Both the position numbers and the translations under genes were made by a program. DNA of 18,335 nt from Acidaminococcus fermentans (lineage in GTDB: Bacteria > Bacillota_C > Negativicutes > Acidaminococcales > Acidaminococcaceae), in assembly GCA_004555735.1 (NCBI GenBank), contig SFHH01000017.1:1-18335 (forward strand). The letters run 5' to 3'. A model generated the notes under the pieces. The model saw only the letters and a program-made list of their open reading frames with translations. It was not told the origin of the DNA and made no database searches. Every line of letters begins with the position of its first letter. Positions within the stretch are counted from its first letter, which is position 1. Positions 5,837-13,889 of this stretch are shown one piece after another.

Positions 5837-7351
5837 ATGGAAGTCACTGTTATTACAAACATCAGACGGAAAGTGCTGACCATGCTGTCGAAAATGGCTT
5901 ACGACGGGAACCTGCCGGACCATGTCTATGACATCCTGCAGATCGTCAATGAGAACACTCCCAGGACCCGCTGCTGTGTCCACAAGGAACGGGCAGTCCT
6001 GAAGGAGCGGATCTGTGTGGCCCTGGGTGTAGATACAGATATGAACATCATCGAAGCGGCCAACAAAGCCATTTCTGAACCGGTGGACCGGACCCAGCAC
6101 GTAATCGCTGTGCTGCCGGAAGGCTGCTCTGCCTGCCCGGTGAACAAATACATGATCACCGACGTGTGCCGTCGCTGCCTGACCCATCGGTGCATGAACG
6201 GCTGTCCGAAGAAGGCCATTTCCGTCTACCAGGGCCGTGCCCACATCGATTACGATATGTGCATCGAATGCGGCAACTGCAAGCGGGCCTGCCCCTACGG
6301 CGCAGTGGTGGAAATCGCCCGCCCCTGCGAAAATGCCTGCAAGGTCCACGCCCTCCATACTGGTACCAACAAAAAGGCAGAAATCGACAAGAACATCTGC
6401 GTAGAATGCGGTGCCTGCCGGGGTGCCTGCCCCTTCGGCGCCATCGAAGAACGCAGCCATATCGTCCAATTGATCCAGGCCATCAAGAGCGGAAAAGAAG
6501 TGGTGGCCCTCTTGGCTCCTTCCTTTGTGGGCCAGTTCGGACTGAAGGTCCATCCGGGCCAGATCGTCAAAGCCTGCCAGGAACTGGGGTTCGCTTCTGT
6601 GAAGGAAGTGGCCCTGGGTGCTGATATGACCACCATCTCCGAAGCGGAAGAATTCCTGGAAAAGGTGCCCACCGGTAAACAGAAAGTGATGACCAGCTCT
6701 TGCTGCCCGGCTTTCGTGGCTACGGTGAAACGCCATGCGCCGGAATTGGCTGACTGTATCTCCGATGCGGTGTCTCCCATGGTGGCCCGGAGCAAACTGG
6801 AGAAATACAAGCATCCCGGTGCCCTCACCTGCTTCATCGGTCCCTGCATCGCCAAGAAGGTGGAAGCCCGGGAACATCCGGATGAAATCGATTTCGTACT
6901 GACTTTCGAAGAACTGAAGTGCATGATGGACAGCCGGGACATCGATCCGGCCAAATGCGAGGAAGCGCCTTTCCATGCCGCTTCTTCCGCCGATGGCTGC
7001 AGCTTCCCCCAGGCGGCCGGGGTCAGCAATGCCGTCAAGGATTACGTCCGGGACAACCATCCGGAAGTGGATGTGGATGCTCTGAAGACCCTGTACTGCA
7101 ACGGGCTGGATGAATGTCTCCAGGCTTTGAAAGATGTGGAAGCCGGAAAACTGGATATCCAGTATCTGGAAGGGATGGCCTGCCAGAAGGGCTGCCTCAA
7201 CGGGCCAGGGGCTCTGACGGAACCGGGCCTCACCCGGGTGCTGCTGAAACGCTTTGCAGATACCACCCAGGCAGACAGCGCCGGCAAGATCGAACAGGCT
7301 ATGGACGGCGTGAAGAACGTAGATATGGAACGGGTATATTTGCGCAAATAA
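5837..7351 (+). CDS. Monomeric [FeFe] hydrogenase, group B type
   Basis: A 504-residue iron-sulfur protein. The H-cluster signatures appear as TSSCCPAF (286-293, C289/C290), GPCIAKK (335-341, C337) and EGMACQKGCLNGPG (445-458, C449/C453). The Trp and Met of the classical group A motifs (TSCCPxW, MPCxxK) are replaced, as in group B enzymes. The N-terminal half carries a Cys pair (C46, C47), a cysteine-rich block (97, 100, 111, 114, 119, 123) and two ferredoxin-type [4Fe-4S] motifs (142-152 and 188-198). No membrane or signal segment is seen, so it is cytosolic. It probably exchanges electrons between ferredoxin and protons, either evolving or taking up hydrogen. The ribosome site AAAGGGGAG (5822-5830) is 6 nt before the ATG. 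It is monocistronic, with no maturases (HydEFG) nearby. The family call is firm; the physiological direction is unknown. Confidence 0.92.
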   Translation: MEVTVITNIRRKVLTMLSKMAYDGNLPDHVYDILQIVNENTPRTRCCVHKERAVLKERICVALGVDTDMNIIEAANKAISEPVDRTQHVIAVLPEGCSACPVNKYMITDVCRRCLTHRCMNGCPKKAISVYQGRAHIDYDMCIECGNCKRACPYGAVVEIARPCENACKVHALHTGTNKKAEIDKNICVECGACRGACPFGAIEERSHIVQLIQAIKSGKEVVALLAPSFVGQFGLKVHPGQIVKACQELGFASVKEVALGADMTTISEAEEFLEKVPTGKQKVMTSSCCPAFVATVKRHAPELADCISDAVSPMVARSKLEKYKHPGALTCFIGPCIAKKVEAREHPDEIDFVLTFEELKCMMDSRDIDPAKCEEAPFHAASSADGCSFPQAAGVSNAVKDYVRDNHPEVDVDALKTLYCNGLDECLQALKDVEAGKLDIQYLEGMACQKGCLNGPGALTEPGLTRVLLKRFADTTQADSAGKIEQAMDGVKNVDMERVYLRK

Positions 7352-7368
7352 ACAGAGTGTGATAAAAT
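7340..7368 (+). promoter_or_regulatory. Possible promoter of yebC
   Basis: TTGCGC (7340-7345), a 17-bp spacer and TAAAAT (7363-7368) overlap the end of the hydrogenase gene. If used, transcription would start inside the hairpin at 7370-7415, which would then lie in the yebC leader rather than act only as the hydrogenase terminator. Confidence 0.35.
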
Positions 7369-7369
7369 A

Positions 7370-7415
7370 GCCGGGTATGAGTACGTTGAAACGAGGGCTC
7401 CATACCCGGCGTTTT
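7370..7415 (+). terminator. Hairpin between the hydrogenase gene and yebC (terminator)
   Basis: GCCGGGTATG (7370-7379) pairs with CATACCCGGC (7401-7410). It is extended by two pairs across a bulge and capped by a small inner hairpin, CGTT-GA-AACG (7384-7393). GTTTT follows. This is most simply the hydrogenase terminator. The long, structured interior leaves open a leader RNA element of yebC. Confidence 0.65.
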
Positions 7416-7440
7416 CGAATTTATGTAGGAGGAATCAAGA

Positions 7441-8172
7441 ATGTCAGGACATTCCAAGTGGGCGAATATCAAATTCAAAAAAGGCAAGGCTGATGCACTC
7501 CGTGGGAAGATCACCACGAAGATCGGCCGTGAAATCACGATTGCGGTACGCATGGGCGGTCCTGATCCTACTGGCAATATGAGACTGAAGCTGGCTCTGT
7601 CCAAAGCCAAGGCCAACAACATCCCCAAAGATAATATCAAACGGGCCATCGCCAAAGGCCAGGGTGCCACCGAAGGATCCAACTACGAACAGATCACCTA
7701 CGAAGGCTACGGCCCGGCTGGGGTGGCCATCATGGTCAGCGCTCTGACGGACAACCGGAACCGGACGGCAGCCGATGTGCGCCATGTGTTCTCCAAAGGC
7801 GGGAATATGGGAGAATCCGGCTGTGTGGGCTGGATGTTCAAGAATAAAGGGGTCTTCACGGTAGAAAAGGAAGGGGCGCCTTCTGAAGACGAAGTGATGG
7901 AAGTGGCACTGGATGCTGGTGCAGAAGATATGGAGACCACTGACGATGCCTATGTGATCACCACGGCTCCGGAAGATTACGATGCAGTGGAAAAGGCTTT
8001 GGCCGACCACAACATCGAAGTGGCCATGAGCGAGCTGTCCCTGATCCCGGATAACACCGTTGCCGTCGCAGGGGAAGAGGCAGAGAAGGTCCAGAACATG
8101 ATCGACGCGTTCAATGATCTGGACGATGTGCAGGACGTTTATACGAACGCTGACCTGCCTGATGAAGAATAA
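7441..8172 (+). CDS. yebC: YebC/PmpR family protein (TACO1 type)
   Basis: A 243-residue cytosolic protein with the hallmark N-terminus MSGHSKWANIK and the downstream S-K-A-K-A-N-N-I-P-K-D-N-I-K-R-A-I and YEGYGPAG blocks, all typical of the YebC family. Family members are described both as DNA-binding regulators and as factors that help ribosomes through proline-rich stretches. The sequence cannot separate these roles, but the short family form matches the translation-factor/regulator class generally found beside ruvC. The ribosome site AGGAGG is about 7 nt before the ATG. It is followed by a terminator before ruvC. The acidic C-terminal end is normal for the family. Confidence 0.95.
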   Translation: MSGHSKWANIKFKKGKADALRGKITTKIGREITIAVRMGGPDPTGNMRLKLALSKAKANNIPKDNIKRAIAKGQGATEGSNYEQITYEGYGPAGVAIMVSALTDNRNRTAADVRHVFSKGGNMGESGCVGWMFKNKGVFTVEKEGAPSEDEVMEVALDAGAEDMETTDDAYVITTAPEDYDAVEKALADHNIEVAMSELSLIPDNTVAVAGEEAEKVQNMIDAFNDLDDVQDVYTNADLPDEE

Positions 8173-8218
8173 GGGGAACTGCTGTCTGCACTGAACAGCC
8201 ATCCCAGGAGTACATATG

Positions 8219-8259
8219 GCCGGCCAGCTGGGGAATCCTTCCCTGGAGGCCGGCTTTTT
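8219..8259 (+). terminator. Intrinsic terminator between yebC and ruvC
   Basis: GCCGGCC (8219-8225) pairs with GGCCGGC (8248-8254). An inner hairpin GGGAA-TCC-TTCCC (8231-8243) and a T5 tract (8255-8259) complete a two-tier terminator. Only 22 nt separate it from the ruvC ATG, so no promoter fits behind it. Expression of the ruv genes must rely on read-through or on an undetected start upstream. Confidence 0.75.
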
Positions 8260-8281
8260 CACCATAAGGAGGGAATTGCAC

Positions 8282-8779
8282 ATGCTGGCATTGGGTATCG
8301 ACCCGGGTACGGCGATCTGCGGCTACGGGCTGGTGCGGCTGGAACGGAGCCGGCTGATCCCCGTCCATTATGGAGCCGTCTTTACGGATAAGGATATGCT
8401 GCCAGAGAAGCGGCTGAATAAGATCTATGAAGAGCTGACGGAACTGATCCAGCGTTTCCAGCCGGACTTCATGTCCGTGGAAAAGCTCTTCTTCAACCGG
8501 AATGTGACCACGGCCATCGCCGTAGGAGAGGCCCGGGGGGTCATCCTGCTGACAGCGGCCCAGGCCGGCATCCCGGTCTATGGATATACGCCCATCCAGG
8601 TGAAGCAGGCCATCACCGGGACCGGGCGAGCCAATAAGGAACAGGTGACCTATATGGTGCAGAAACTGCTCCATATCCAGGAAAAACCCAAACCGGACGA
8701 TGTGGCCGACGCTCTGGCCATCGGCATCACAGGGCTCAATTTCATCCGGGAACAGGAACTGCGGGAGAGGATGCGATGA
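8282..8779 (+). CDS. ruvC: Holliday junction endonuclease RuvC
   Basis: A 165-residue nuclease that resolves four-way DNA junctions together with RuvAB. The four acidic active-site residues are visible: D7 (LGIDPG), E67 (SVEKLFF), D140 and D143 (KPDDVADALAIG). They are spaced as in E. coli. The frame is open upstream to 8216, but the ATG at 8282 has AAGGAGGG 8 nt upstream and starts with the catalytic strand. Its stop overlaps the ruvA start (ATGA), indicating translational coupling. RuvC rather than RecU argues against Bacilli. Confidence 0.97.
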   Translation: MLALGIDPGTAICGYGLVRLERSRLIPVHYGAVFTDKDMLPEKRLNKIYEELTELIQRFQPDFMSVEKLFFNRNVTTAIAVGEARGVILLTAAQAGIPVYGYTPIQVKQAITGTGRANKEQVTYMVQKLLHIQEKPKPDDVADALAIGITGLNFIREQELRERMR

Positions 8780-9390
8780 TTGGATTCATTACAGGACGAG
8801 TGGACCATATCGGGACGAATTTCTGCCTAGTGGACACCCAAGGCGTGGGCTACCGGATCTTCCTGAACACCGGGGACCTTTCCCGGATCCAAGTGGATCA
8901 GAAAGTGAAGATCTATACCTATCTGTCCGTACGGGAGGATGCCCTCCAGCTGTTCGGCTTCCTATCCTACGATGCCTATTCTCTGTTCACCCAGCTGATC
9001 ACCGTCAGCGGCATCGGGCCCAAGGTGGCCCAGGGGATCCTGTCCGCGGCCAAGGTGGACGCCTTTTATTTGGCAGTGAAGAACCGGGATCTGAAATTCC
9101 TCACCAAGCTGCCCGGGATCGGGAAAAAGACAGCTGAACGGCTGTTGCTGGAACTGAAAGATATGACGGGTCCGGAAGGAATGGAAGAGGATGGGACTGC
9201 AGGCGGCTATGAGGGCGATGTGCCGGACGACGACACCACGCCCCTGGGGGCGGTGGCTGAAGGGCTCAGCTACCTGGGTTACACCCAGGGGGAAATCGCC
9301 CAAGTGCTGAAGAAACTGAAAGTGACCGCTGACAGCCAGGCAGAAGACATCTTGAAAGAAGCGCTGCGCCTGATGGCCAGGAGGAGTTAA
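8776..9390 (+). CDS. ruvA: Holliday junction branch-migration protein RuvA
   Basis: A 204-residue junction-binding protein that loads the RuvB motor. The N-terminal OB-fold region (MIGFITGRV to about residue 62) is followed by two helix-hairpin-helix motifs, VSGIGPKVA and LPGIGKKTAERLLLELKD. An acidic flexible linker (about 133-155) and a C-terminal domain III that contacts RuvB complete it. It overlaps ruvC by 4 nt, and its stop immediately precedes the ruvB ATG with no gap. Length and domain order are standard. Confidence 0.97.
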   Translation: MIGFITGRVDHIGTNFCLVDTQGVGYRIFLNTGDLSRIQVDQKVKIYTYLSVREDALQLFGFLSYDAYSLFTQLITVSGIGPKVAQGILSAAKVDAFYLAVKNRDLKFLTKLPGIGKKTAERLLLELKDMTGPEGMEEDGTAGGYEGDVPDDDTTPLGAVAEGLSYLGYTQGEIAQVLKKLKVTADSQAEDILKEALRLMARRS

Positions 9391-10407
9391 ATGGAAGATA
9401 CCAATCGTGTGATCGCCGGGCACGAGCAGGAACAGGACGGCTGGCAGTACAGCCTGCGTCCCCGGCGGCTGGCGGAATACATCGGCCAGTCCAAAGTGAA
9501 ACGGAACATGGAGATTTTCATCCAGGCCGCCTTGAAACGGAAGGAAGCCCTGGACCATGTGCTGCTCTACGGGCCCCCGGGCCTGGGGAAGACCACCCTG
9601 GCCAACATCATCGCCAACGAATTGGATGTGAACATCCGGATCACCAGCGGGCCGGCGCTGGAACGGCAGGGAGATCTGGCGGCCATCCTCACCAACCTGA
9701 GCGACAGCGATGTGCTGTTCATCGATGAAATCCATCGGCTGCCCAAGACCGTAGAAGAAATCCTCTATTCGGCCATGGAGGACTACGCCCTGGACATCAT
9801 CATCGGGAAGGGGCCGGCGGCCCGGAGTGTCCGTCTGGATCTGCCCCGGTTCACCCTTGTGGGGGCTACGACCCGGATGGGTGCTATCGCAGCTCCGCTC
9901 CGGGACCGGTTCGGGGTGATCTGCCACCTGGAATTCTATACCCCGGAAGAGCTCCAGATCATCGTGGAGCGGGCGGCGGAGATCCTGGGGGTCTCCATCG
10001 AATCCGACGGAGCCTATGAAATCGGCCGCCGGAGCCGGGGAACGCCCCGGGTGGCCAACCGGCTGCTGAAACGGGTCCGGGATTTTGCTGAAGTGGCCGG
10101 CCACCAGGTGATTACCCGAGATGTATGCCGGGATGCCATGGAACGGCTGGAAATCGATGACCTGGGCCTGGACCAGAACGATCGGCGGCTGCTGAAGAAG
10201 CTGGTAAAGGACTTCGGGGGACGGCCGGTGGGGGTGGATACCCTGGCGGCTTCCCTCAATGAAGAGACCGAGACTCTGGAAGATGTCTATGAACCCTACC
10301 TGATGCAGCTGGGCATGCTCCAGCGGACTCCCAAGGGACGGCAGGCCACCTTGGCCGCCTACCAGTATCTAGGGGTGCCCTATCCCACGGAGGACGGATC
10401 CCGATGA
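9391..10407 (+). CDS. ruvB: Holliday junction branch-migration ATPase RuvB
   Basis: A 338-residue AAA+ hexameric motor that pulls DNA through the RuvA-bound junction. Walker A is GPPGLGKT (61-68), Walker B ends in DEIH (112-115), sensor 1 is GATTR and the arginine-finger region is L-R-D-R-F-G. A winged-helix C-terminal domain follows. The ribosome site GGAGGAG lies inside the ruvA 3' end. Its TGA overlaps the ATG of the SpoIID-domain gene, so co-translation continues into that gene. Confidence 0.98.
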   Translation: MEDTNRVIAGHEQEQDGWQYSLRPRRLAEYIGQSKVKRNMEIFIQAALKRKEALDHVLLYGPPGLGKTTLANIIANELDVNIRITSGPALERQGDLAAILTNLSDSDVLFIDEIHRLPKTVEEILYSAMEDYALDIIIGKGPAARSVRLDLPRFTLVGATTRMGAIAAPLRDRFGVICHLEFYTPEELQIIVERAAEILGVSIESDGAYEIGRRSRGTPRVANRLLKRVRDFAEVAGHQVITRDVCRDAMERLEIDDLGLDQNDRRLLKKLVKDFGGRPVGVDTLAASLNEETETLEDVYEPYLMQLGMLQRTPKGRQATLAAYQYLGVPYPTEDGSR

Positions 10408-11723
10408 AAAAGAAACTGGGGGTTTTGCTTGGACTCTGCCTGCTGCTGAGCCAGGGATTGGCTTTGGCCGCAGGAGGCGGCCCGAAGCTGCGGGTAGGGC
10501 TGGCGGTGGACCAGTTCTCTGCGCCGATCAGTTCTGCCGGCAAGATCAAAGTGGTGGAACCGGGCGGAAGGACGACCGTGCTGCAGCCAGGGAGCCATTT
10601 CATCAGCGTGAAGAACGGCAGCCTTTATGCGGATCAGAAAAAACTGGGCAGCAGCCAGGTTTCCCTCTTGGATGCCGATGCCAAGAATCCAGTGCTGGTC
10701 CATCAGAAGAAATACCGGGGAGCCCTGACGGTGCTCCTGAATAGCGGGAAAAAGAACCTGAACCTGGTGAACACCCTGCCGGTAGAACAGTATCTCTACG
10801 GAGTAGTGGCCAAGGAAGTACTGCCCCTGTGGCCGGACGAAGCCATCAAGGCCCAGGCCGTAGCGGCCCGGAGTTTTGCCTTGTACAGCCTGGATCAGAG
10901 AAAATACCCTAATTTCGATATCCGGGCCAACGAGCTGGGACAGGTGTACGGCGGGATCACCGCCGAGCACGCCAATACCACGAAACTGGTGGATGCTACC
11001 AGCGGGGTGGCGGCTCTCTATGGAGGCGCTCCCATCCAGGCGGTGTTCCACAGCAGAGGAGGCGGCTATACGGAAGCAGCCAGTGCCGTTTGGGGGAAGG
11101 AGATCCCTTATCTCCAGGCAGTTCCCGACTATGATCAGGATTCCCCCAGATACGCCTGGACCAAAGTGTTCACCAAAGTCCAGCTGACCCGGCTCCTGAG
11201 CCAGGGGGGCTATGATCTGGGTGACCTCCAGGGCATCCGTCTGTCTGCCCGGACAGCGGCTCCCATGCGCTGGACCCCTGACCGGGGTGTATCCGGCCGG
11301 GTTAAACGGATGACTTTCGTCGGGTCCAGGAAGAACATCACCCTCACCGGGAGCCAGGTCCGTTCCCTGCTGAACCTGGACAGTTCCCTGTTCGATGTCC
11401 GGATCGGCCTGGAACGGCCCAAAGAGCTGGATGTGACCCTCACCAATGGATATGGGTATCCCATCGGGAAGAAGACCATTCCCATCGGCGGGGATAAAAA
11501 AGCAGATACGGAAGGCACCAGCGTGGGAGATATGCGCCTTTTCACCAATGTAGAAGGAGAAAAGGTGATCTTCACCGGCAACGGGTTCGGCCACGGGGTG
11601 GGCCTGAGCCAGTGGGGTGCCCGGGGCATGGCCCTTCAGAAGGATAAACGGGGAAAAAACAACGATTACAAGACCATCCTGTCCCATTATTATCAGGGGA
11701 TCACGGTGAAACAGGTCTATTAG
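10404..11723 (+). CDS. Secreted SpoIID/LytB-domain protein
   Basis: A 439-residue protein with a signal peptide (K2-K4, hydrophobic 5-20, cleavage probably after the A-L-A-A run). The SpoIID/LytB domain holds the block Y-G-V-V-A-K-E-V-L-P-L-W-P-D-E-A-I-K-A-Q-A (132-152), with E138 at the position of the catalytic glutamate of SpoIID-type lytic transglycosylases. It ends with GNGFGHGVGLSQWGARGM (392-409). SpoIID cleaves denuded glycan strands during spore engulfment; LytB relatives enhance amidases. Here it should work on peptidoglycan outside the cytoplasmic membrane. It overlaps ruvB by 4 nt, with GGAGGA 9 nt before the ATG, and precedes queA. A role in sporulation cannot be inferred, because related domains are common in non-sporulating bacteria. 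Confidence 0.9.
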   Translation: MKKKLGVLLGLCLLLSQGLALAAGGGPKLRVGLAVDQFSAPISSAGKIKVVEPGGRTTVLQPGSHFISVKNGSLYADQKKLGSSQVSLLDADAKNPVLVHQKKYRGALTVLLNSGKKNLNLVNTLPVEQYLYGVVAKEVLPLWPDEAIKAQAVAARSFALYSLDQRKYPNFDIRANELGQVYGGITAEHANTTKLVDATSGVAALYGGAPIQAVFHSRGGGYTEAASAVWGKEIPYLQAVPDYDQDSPRYAWTKVFTKVQLTRLLSQGGYDLGDLQGIRLSARTAAPMRWTPDRGVSGRVKRMTFVGSRKNITLTGSQVRSLLNLDSSLFDVRIGLERPKELDVTLTNGYGYPIGKKTIPIGGDKKADTEGTSVGDMRLFTNVEGEKVIFTGNGFGHGVGLSQWGARGMALQKDKRGKNNDYKTILSHYYQGITVKQVY

Positions 11724-11734
11724 GAGAATAAAAA

Positions 11735-12751
11735 ATGGAAGTTACTGATTTCGATTATGATCTGCCAGAGGAACTCATTGCCCAGACACCGGTGGAACCA
11801 CGGGATTCTTCCCGGCTCCTGGTGATGGATAAGGAAACGGGAGAATTGGAACACCGGCATTTCTATAACCTGCCGGAATACCTGAAACCCGGAGACCTGC
11901 TGGTATTCAACGATACCCGGGTGATCCCAGCCCGGCTCCATGGGGTGAAGACCACGGGAGCCCATGTGGAGGTATTCCTGCTGACCCGGAAAAACGCCAC
12001 GGACTGGGAAGTGCTGGTGAAACCGGGGAAAAAGCTCCAGAAGGGGGCCAAAATCAAATTCAGCGAGGAACTGAGCTGTGAGATCCTGGAGACCACGGAT
12101 TTCGGAGGACGGATCGCCCGGTTCCATTATGACGGGATCTTCGAAGAGATCCTGGACCGGCTGGGGGAGACCCCGCTGCCTCCCTATATCCACGAAAAGC
12201 TCAAAGACAGCGAACGGTACCAGACCGTGTACAACCGGGAACGGGGCAGCGCTGCCGCTCCTACAGCCGGGCTCCATTTCACCAAGGAACTGCTGAAGAA
12301 AATCAAGGATATGGGGGTGGAGGAAGTCTTCGTCACCCTCCATGTGGGCCTGGGGACCTTCCGTCCGGTGAATGAGAGCCGGATCGAAGACCACAAGATG
12401 CACCGGGAATTCTACACCGTTTCCCAAGAAGCGGCAGACGCCATCAACAAGGCCAAACGGGAAGGGCGGCGGATCATCGCCGTGGGCACCACCTCTGTCC
12501 GGACCCTGGAAAGCGCTGGGGCCAGCGGAGAAATGAAAGCCGGAGGGAACTGGACCAGCATCTTCATCTATCCTGGCTACCAGTTCCGGTTCGTGGATGC
12601 CCTGGTGACCAACTTCCACCTGCCCCAGAGTACGCTGATCATGCTGGTATCCGCTCTCAGCTCCCGGGAGAACATCCTCCATGCCTACAAGACGGCCGTG
12701 GAACAGAAATACCGGTTCTTCAGCTTCGGCGATGCCATGTTCATTCACTAA
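11735..12751 (+). CDS. queA: S-adenosylmethionine:tRNA ribosyltransferase-isomerase QueA
   Basis: A 338-residue enzyme that transfers and rearranges the ribosyl part of SAM onto 7-aminomethyl-7-deazaguanine in tRNA, giving epoxyqueuosine. Family blocks are clear: the start F-D-Y-D-L-P-E-E-L-I-A-Q-T-P, then FNDTRVIPARL, A-A-P-T-A-G-L-H-F and V-G-L-G-T-F-R-P-V. The ribosome site AGGAGA overlaps the stop of the preceding gene. It is 10 nt upstream of tgt, which makes its substrate, so the pair is functionally and transcriptionally linked. No epoxyqueuosine reductase (QueG or QueH) is in the window. Confidence 0.97.
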   Translation: MEVTDFDYDLPEELIAQTPVEPRDSSRLLVMDKETGELEHRHFYNLPEYLKPGDLLVFNDTRVIPARLHGVKTTGAHVEVFLLTRKNATDWEVLVKPGKKLQKGAKIKFSEELSCEILETTDFGGRIARFHYDGIFEEILDRLGETPLPPYIHEKLKDSERYQTVYNRERGSAAAPTAGLHFTKELLKKIKDMGVEEVFVTLHVGLGTFRPVNESRIEDHKMHREFYTVSQEAADAINKAKREGRRIIAVGTTSVRTLESAGASGEMKAGGNWTSIFIYPGYQFRFVDALVTNFHLPQSTLIMLVSALSSRENILHAYKTAVEQKYRFFSFGDAMFIH

Positions 12752-12761
12752 AGGAGAAAAA

Positions 12762-13883
12762 ATGCATTCCGTCTATTTCGAACTCATCAAGGAAGACCCC
12801 CGGAGCGGGGCCCGTCTGGGGAAACTCCACACCCCCCACGGGACTTTCGACACCCCTATGTTCATGCCGGTGGGAACCCAGGCTACGGTGAAGACCCTGA
12901 CCCCGGAAGAACTGTACGCCATGCATTCCCAGGTGATCCTGTCCAATACCTATCACCTGTTCCTCCGGCCGGGGACGGAGCTGATCCGGAAAGCCGGCGG
13001 CCTCCACAAATTCATGAACTACCAGCGGGGGATGCTTACCGACAGCGGCGGCTTCCAGGTGTTCAGCCTGGGAGAGATGCGGAAGATCACCGAAGAAGGG
13101 GTGATGTTCCGGTCCCATCTGGACGGTTCCCGGCAGTTCCTCAACCCGGAAGTGGCTACGAAAGCCCAGGAAGACCTGGGGGCGGATATCATCATGGCCT
13201 TCGATGAATGTATCCCTTATCCTGCGGATCACGCCTACGCCAAACAGTCCACGGAACGGACCACCCGCTGGGCACGCCGCTGCCTGGAAGCCAAGACCCG
13301 GGAAGATCAGGGGCTCTTCGGGATCATCCAGGGAGGCATGTACCCGGATCTGCGGGAATACAGTGCCAAGGCTATCACGGATATGGATTTCGCCGGTTTC
13401 GCCATCGGCGGCCTGTCTGTAGGGGAACCCCATCCCCTGATGTACGATATCCTGGACAAGACCACCCAGCACATGCCCAAGGACAAGGCCCGGTATCTCA
13501 TGGGAGTAGGGACTCCCGACTGCCTGGTGGAAGGGGTGAACCTGGGAGTGGATATGTTCGACTGTGTGTATCCTACCCGGGTAGCCAGGAATGGCACCGC
13601 CATGCTCCCTACGGGACGGCTGGTGGTGCGCAACGCCCAGTACGCTGAAGACTGGCGGCCCATCGATGAGCACTGTGACTGCTATACCTGCCGCCATTTC
13701 AGCCGGGCCTATATCCGCCACCTGTTCAAGGCGGAGGAAATCCTGGCTCTCCGGCTCTTATCTATACATAATCTCCATTTTCTGCTAAAATTTGCAGAGG
13801 ATATGAGAACTGCCATCGCTAACGATACGTTCCCGGAATTCCGGGCAGCGTTCTTAGAGAATTATGAAACTACGAGGAGGTAA
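12762..13883 (+). CDS. tgt: tRNA-guanine transglycosylase
   Basis: A 373-residue enzyme that exchanges guanine-34 for preQ1 in tRNAs with GUN anticodons. D94 (TDSGGFQV) and the nucleophile D267 (MFDCVYPTR) are present. The zinc site is C305, C307, C310 and H336. These features mark the bacterial enzyme. The frame is open upstream into queA, but the ATG at 12762 has AAGGAG right after the queA stop and starts at the conserved N-terminus. Combined with queT it suggests that the precursor may be salvaged, since no de novo queC/D/E/F genes are seen here. Confidence 0.97.
   Translation: MHSVYFELIKEDPRSGARLGKLHTPHGTFDTPMFMPVGTQATVKTLTPEELYAMHSQVILSNTYHLFLRPGTELIRKAGGLHKFMNYQRGMLTDSGGFQVFSLGEMRKITEEGVMFRSHLDGSRQFLNPEVATKAQEDLGADIIMAFDECIPYPADHAYAKQSTERTTRWARRCLEAKTREDQGLFGIIQGGMYPDLREYSAKAITDMDFAGFAIGGLSVGEPHPLMYDILDKTTQHMPKDKARYLMGVGTPDCLVEGVNLGVDMFDCVYPTRVARNGTAMLPTGRLVVRNAQYAEDWRPIDEHCDCYTCRHFSRAYIRHLFKAEEILALRLLSIHNLHFLLKFAEDMRTAIANDTFPEFRAAFLENYETTRR
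13763..13791 (+). promoter_or_regulatory. Possible internal promoter for yajC-secDF
   Basis: Within the 3' end of tgt, TATACA (13763-13768), a 17-bp spacer and TAAAAT (13786-13791) preceded by TGC resemble an extended -10 promoter. The stretch is unusually AT-rich for this window. It encodes conserved Tgt residues, so the match may be coincidental. Confidence 0.3.
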
Positions 13884-13889
13884 TTTTTG

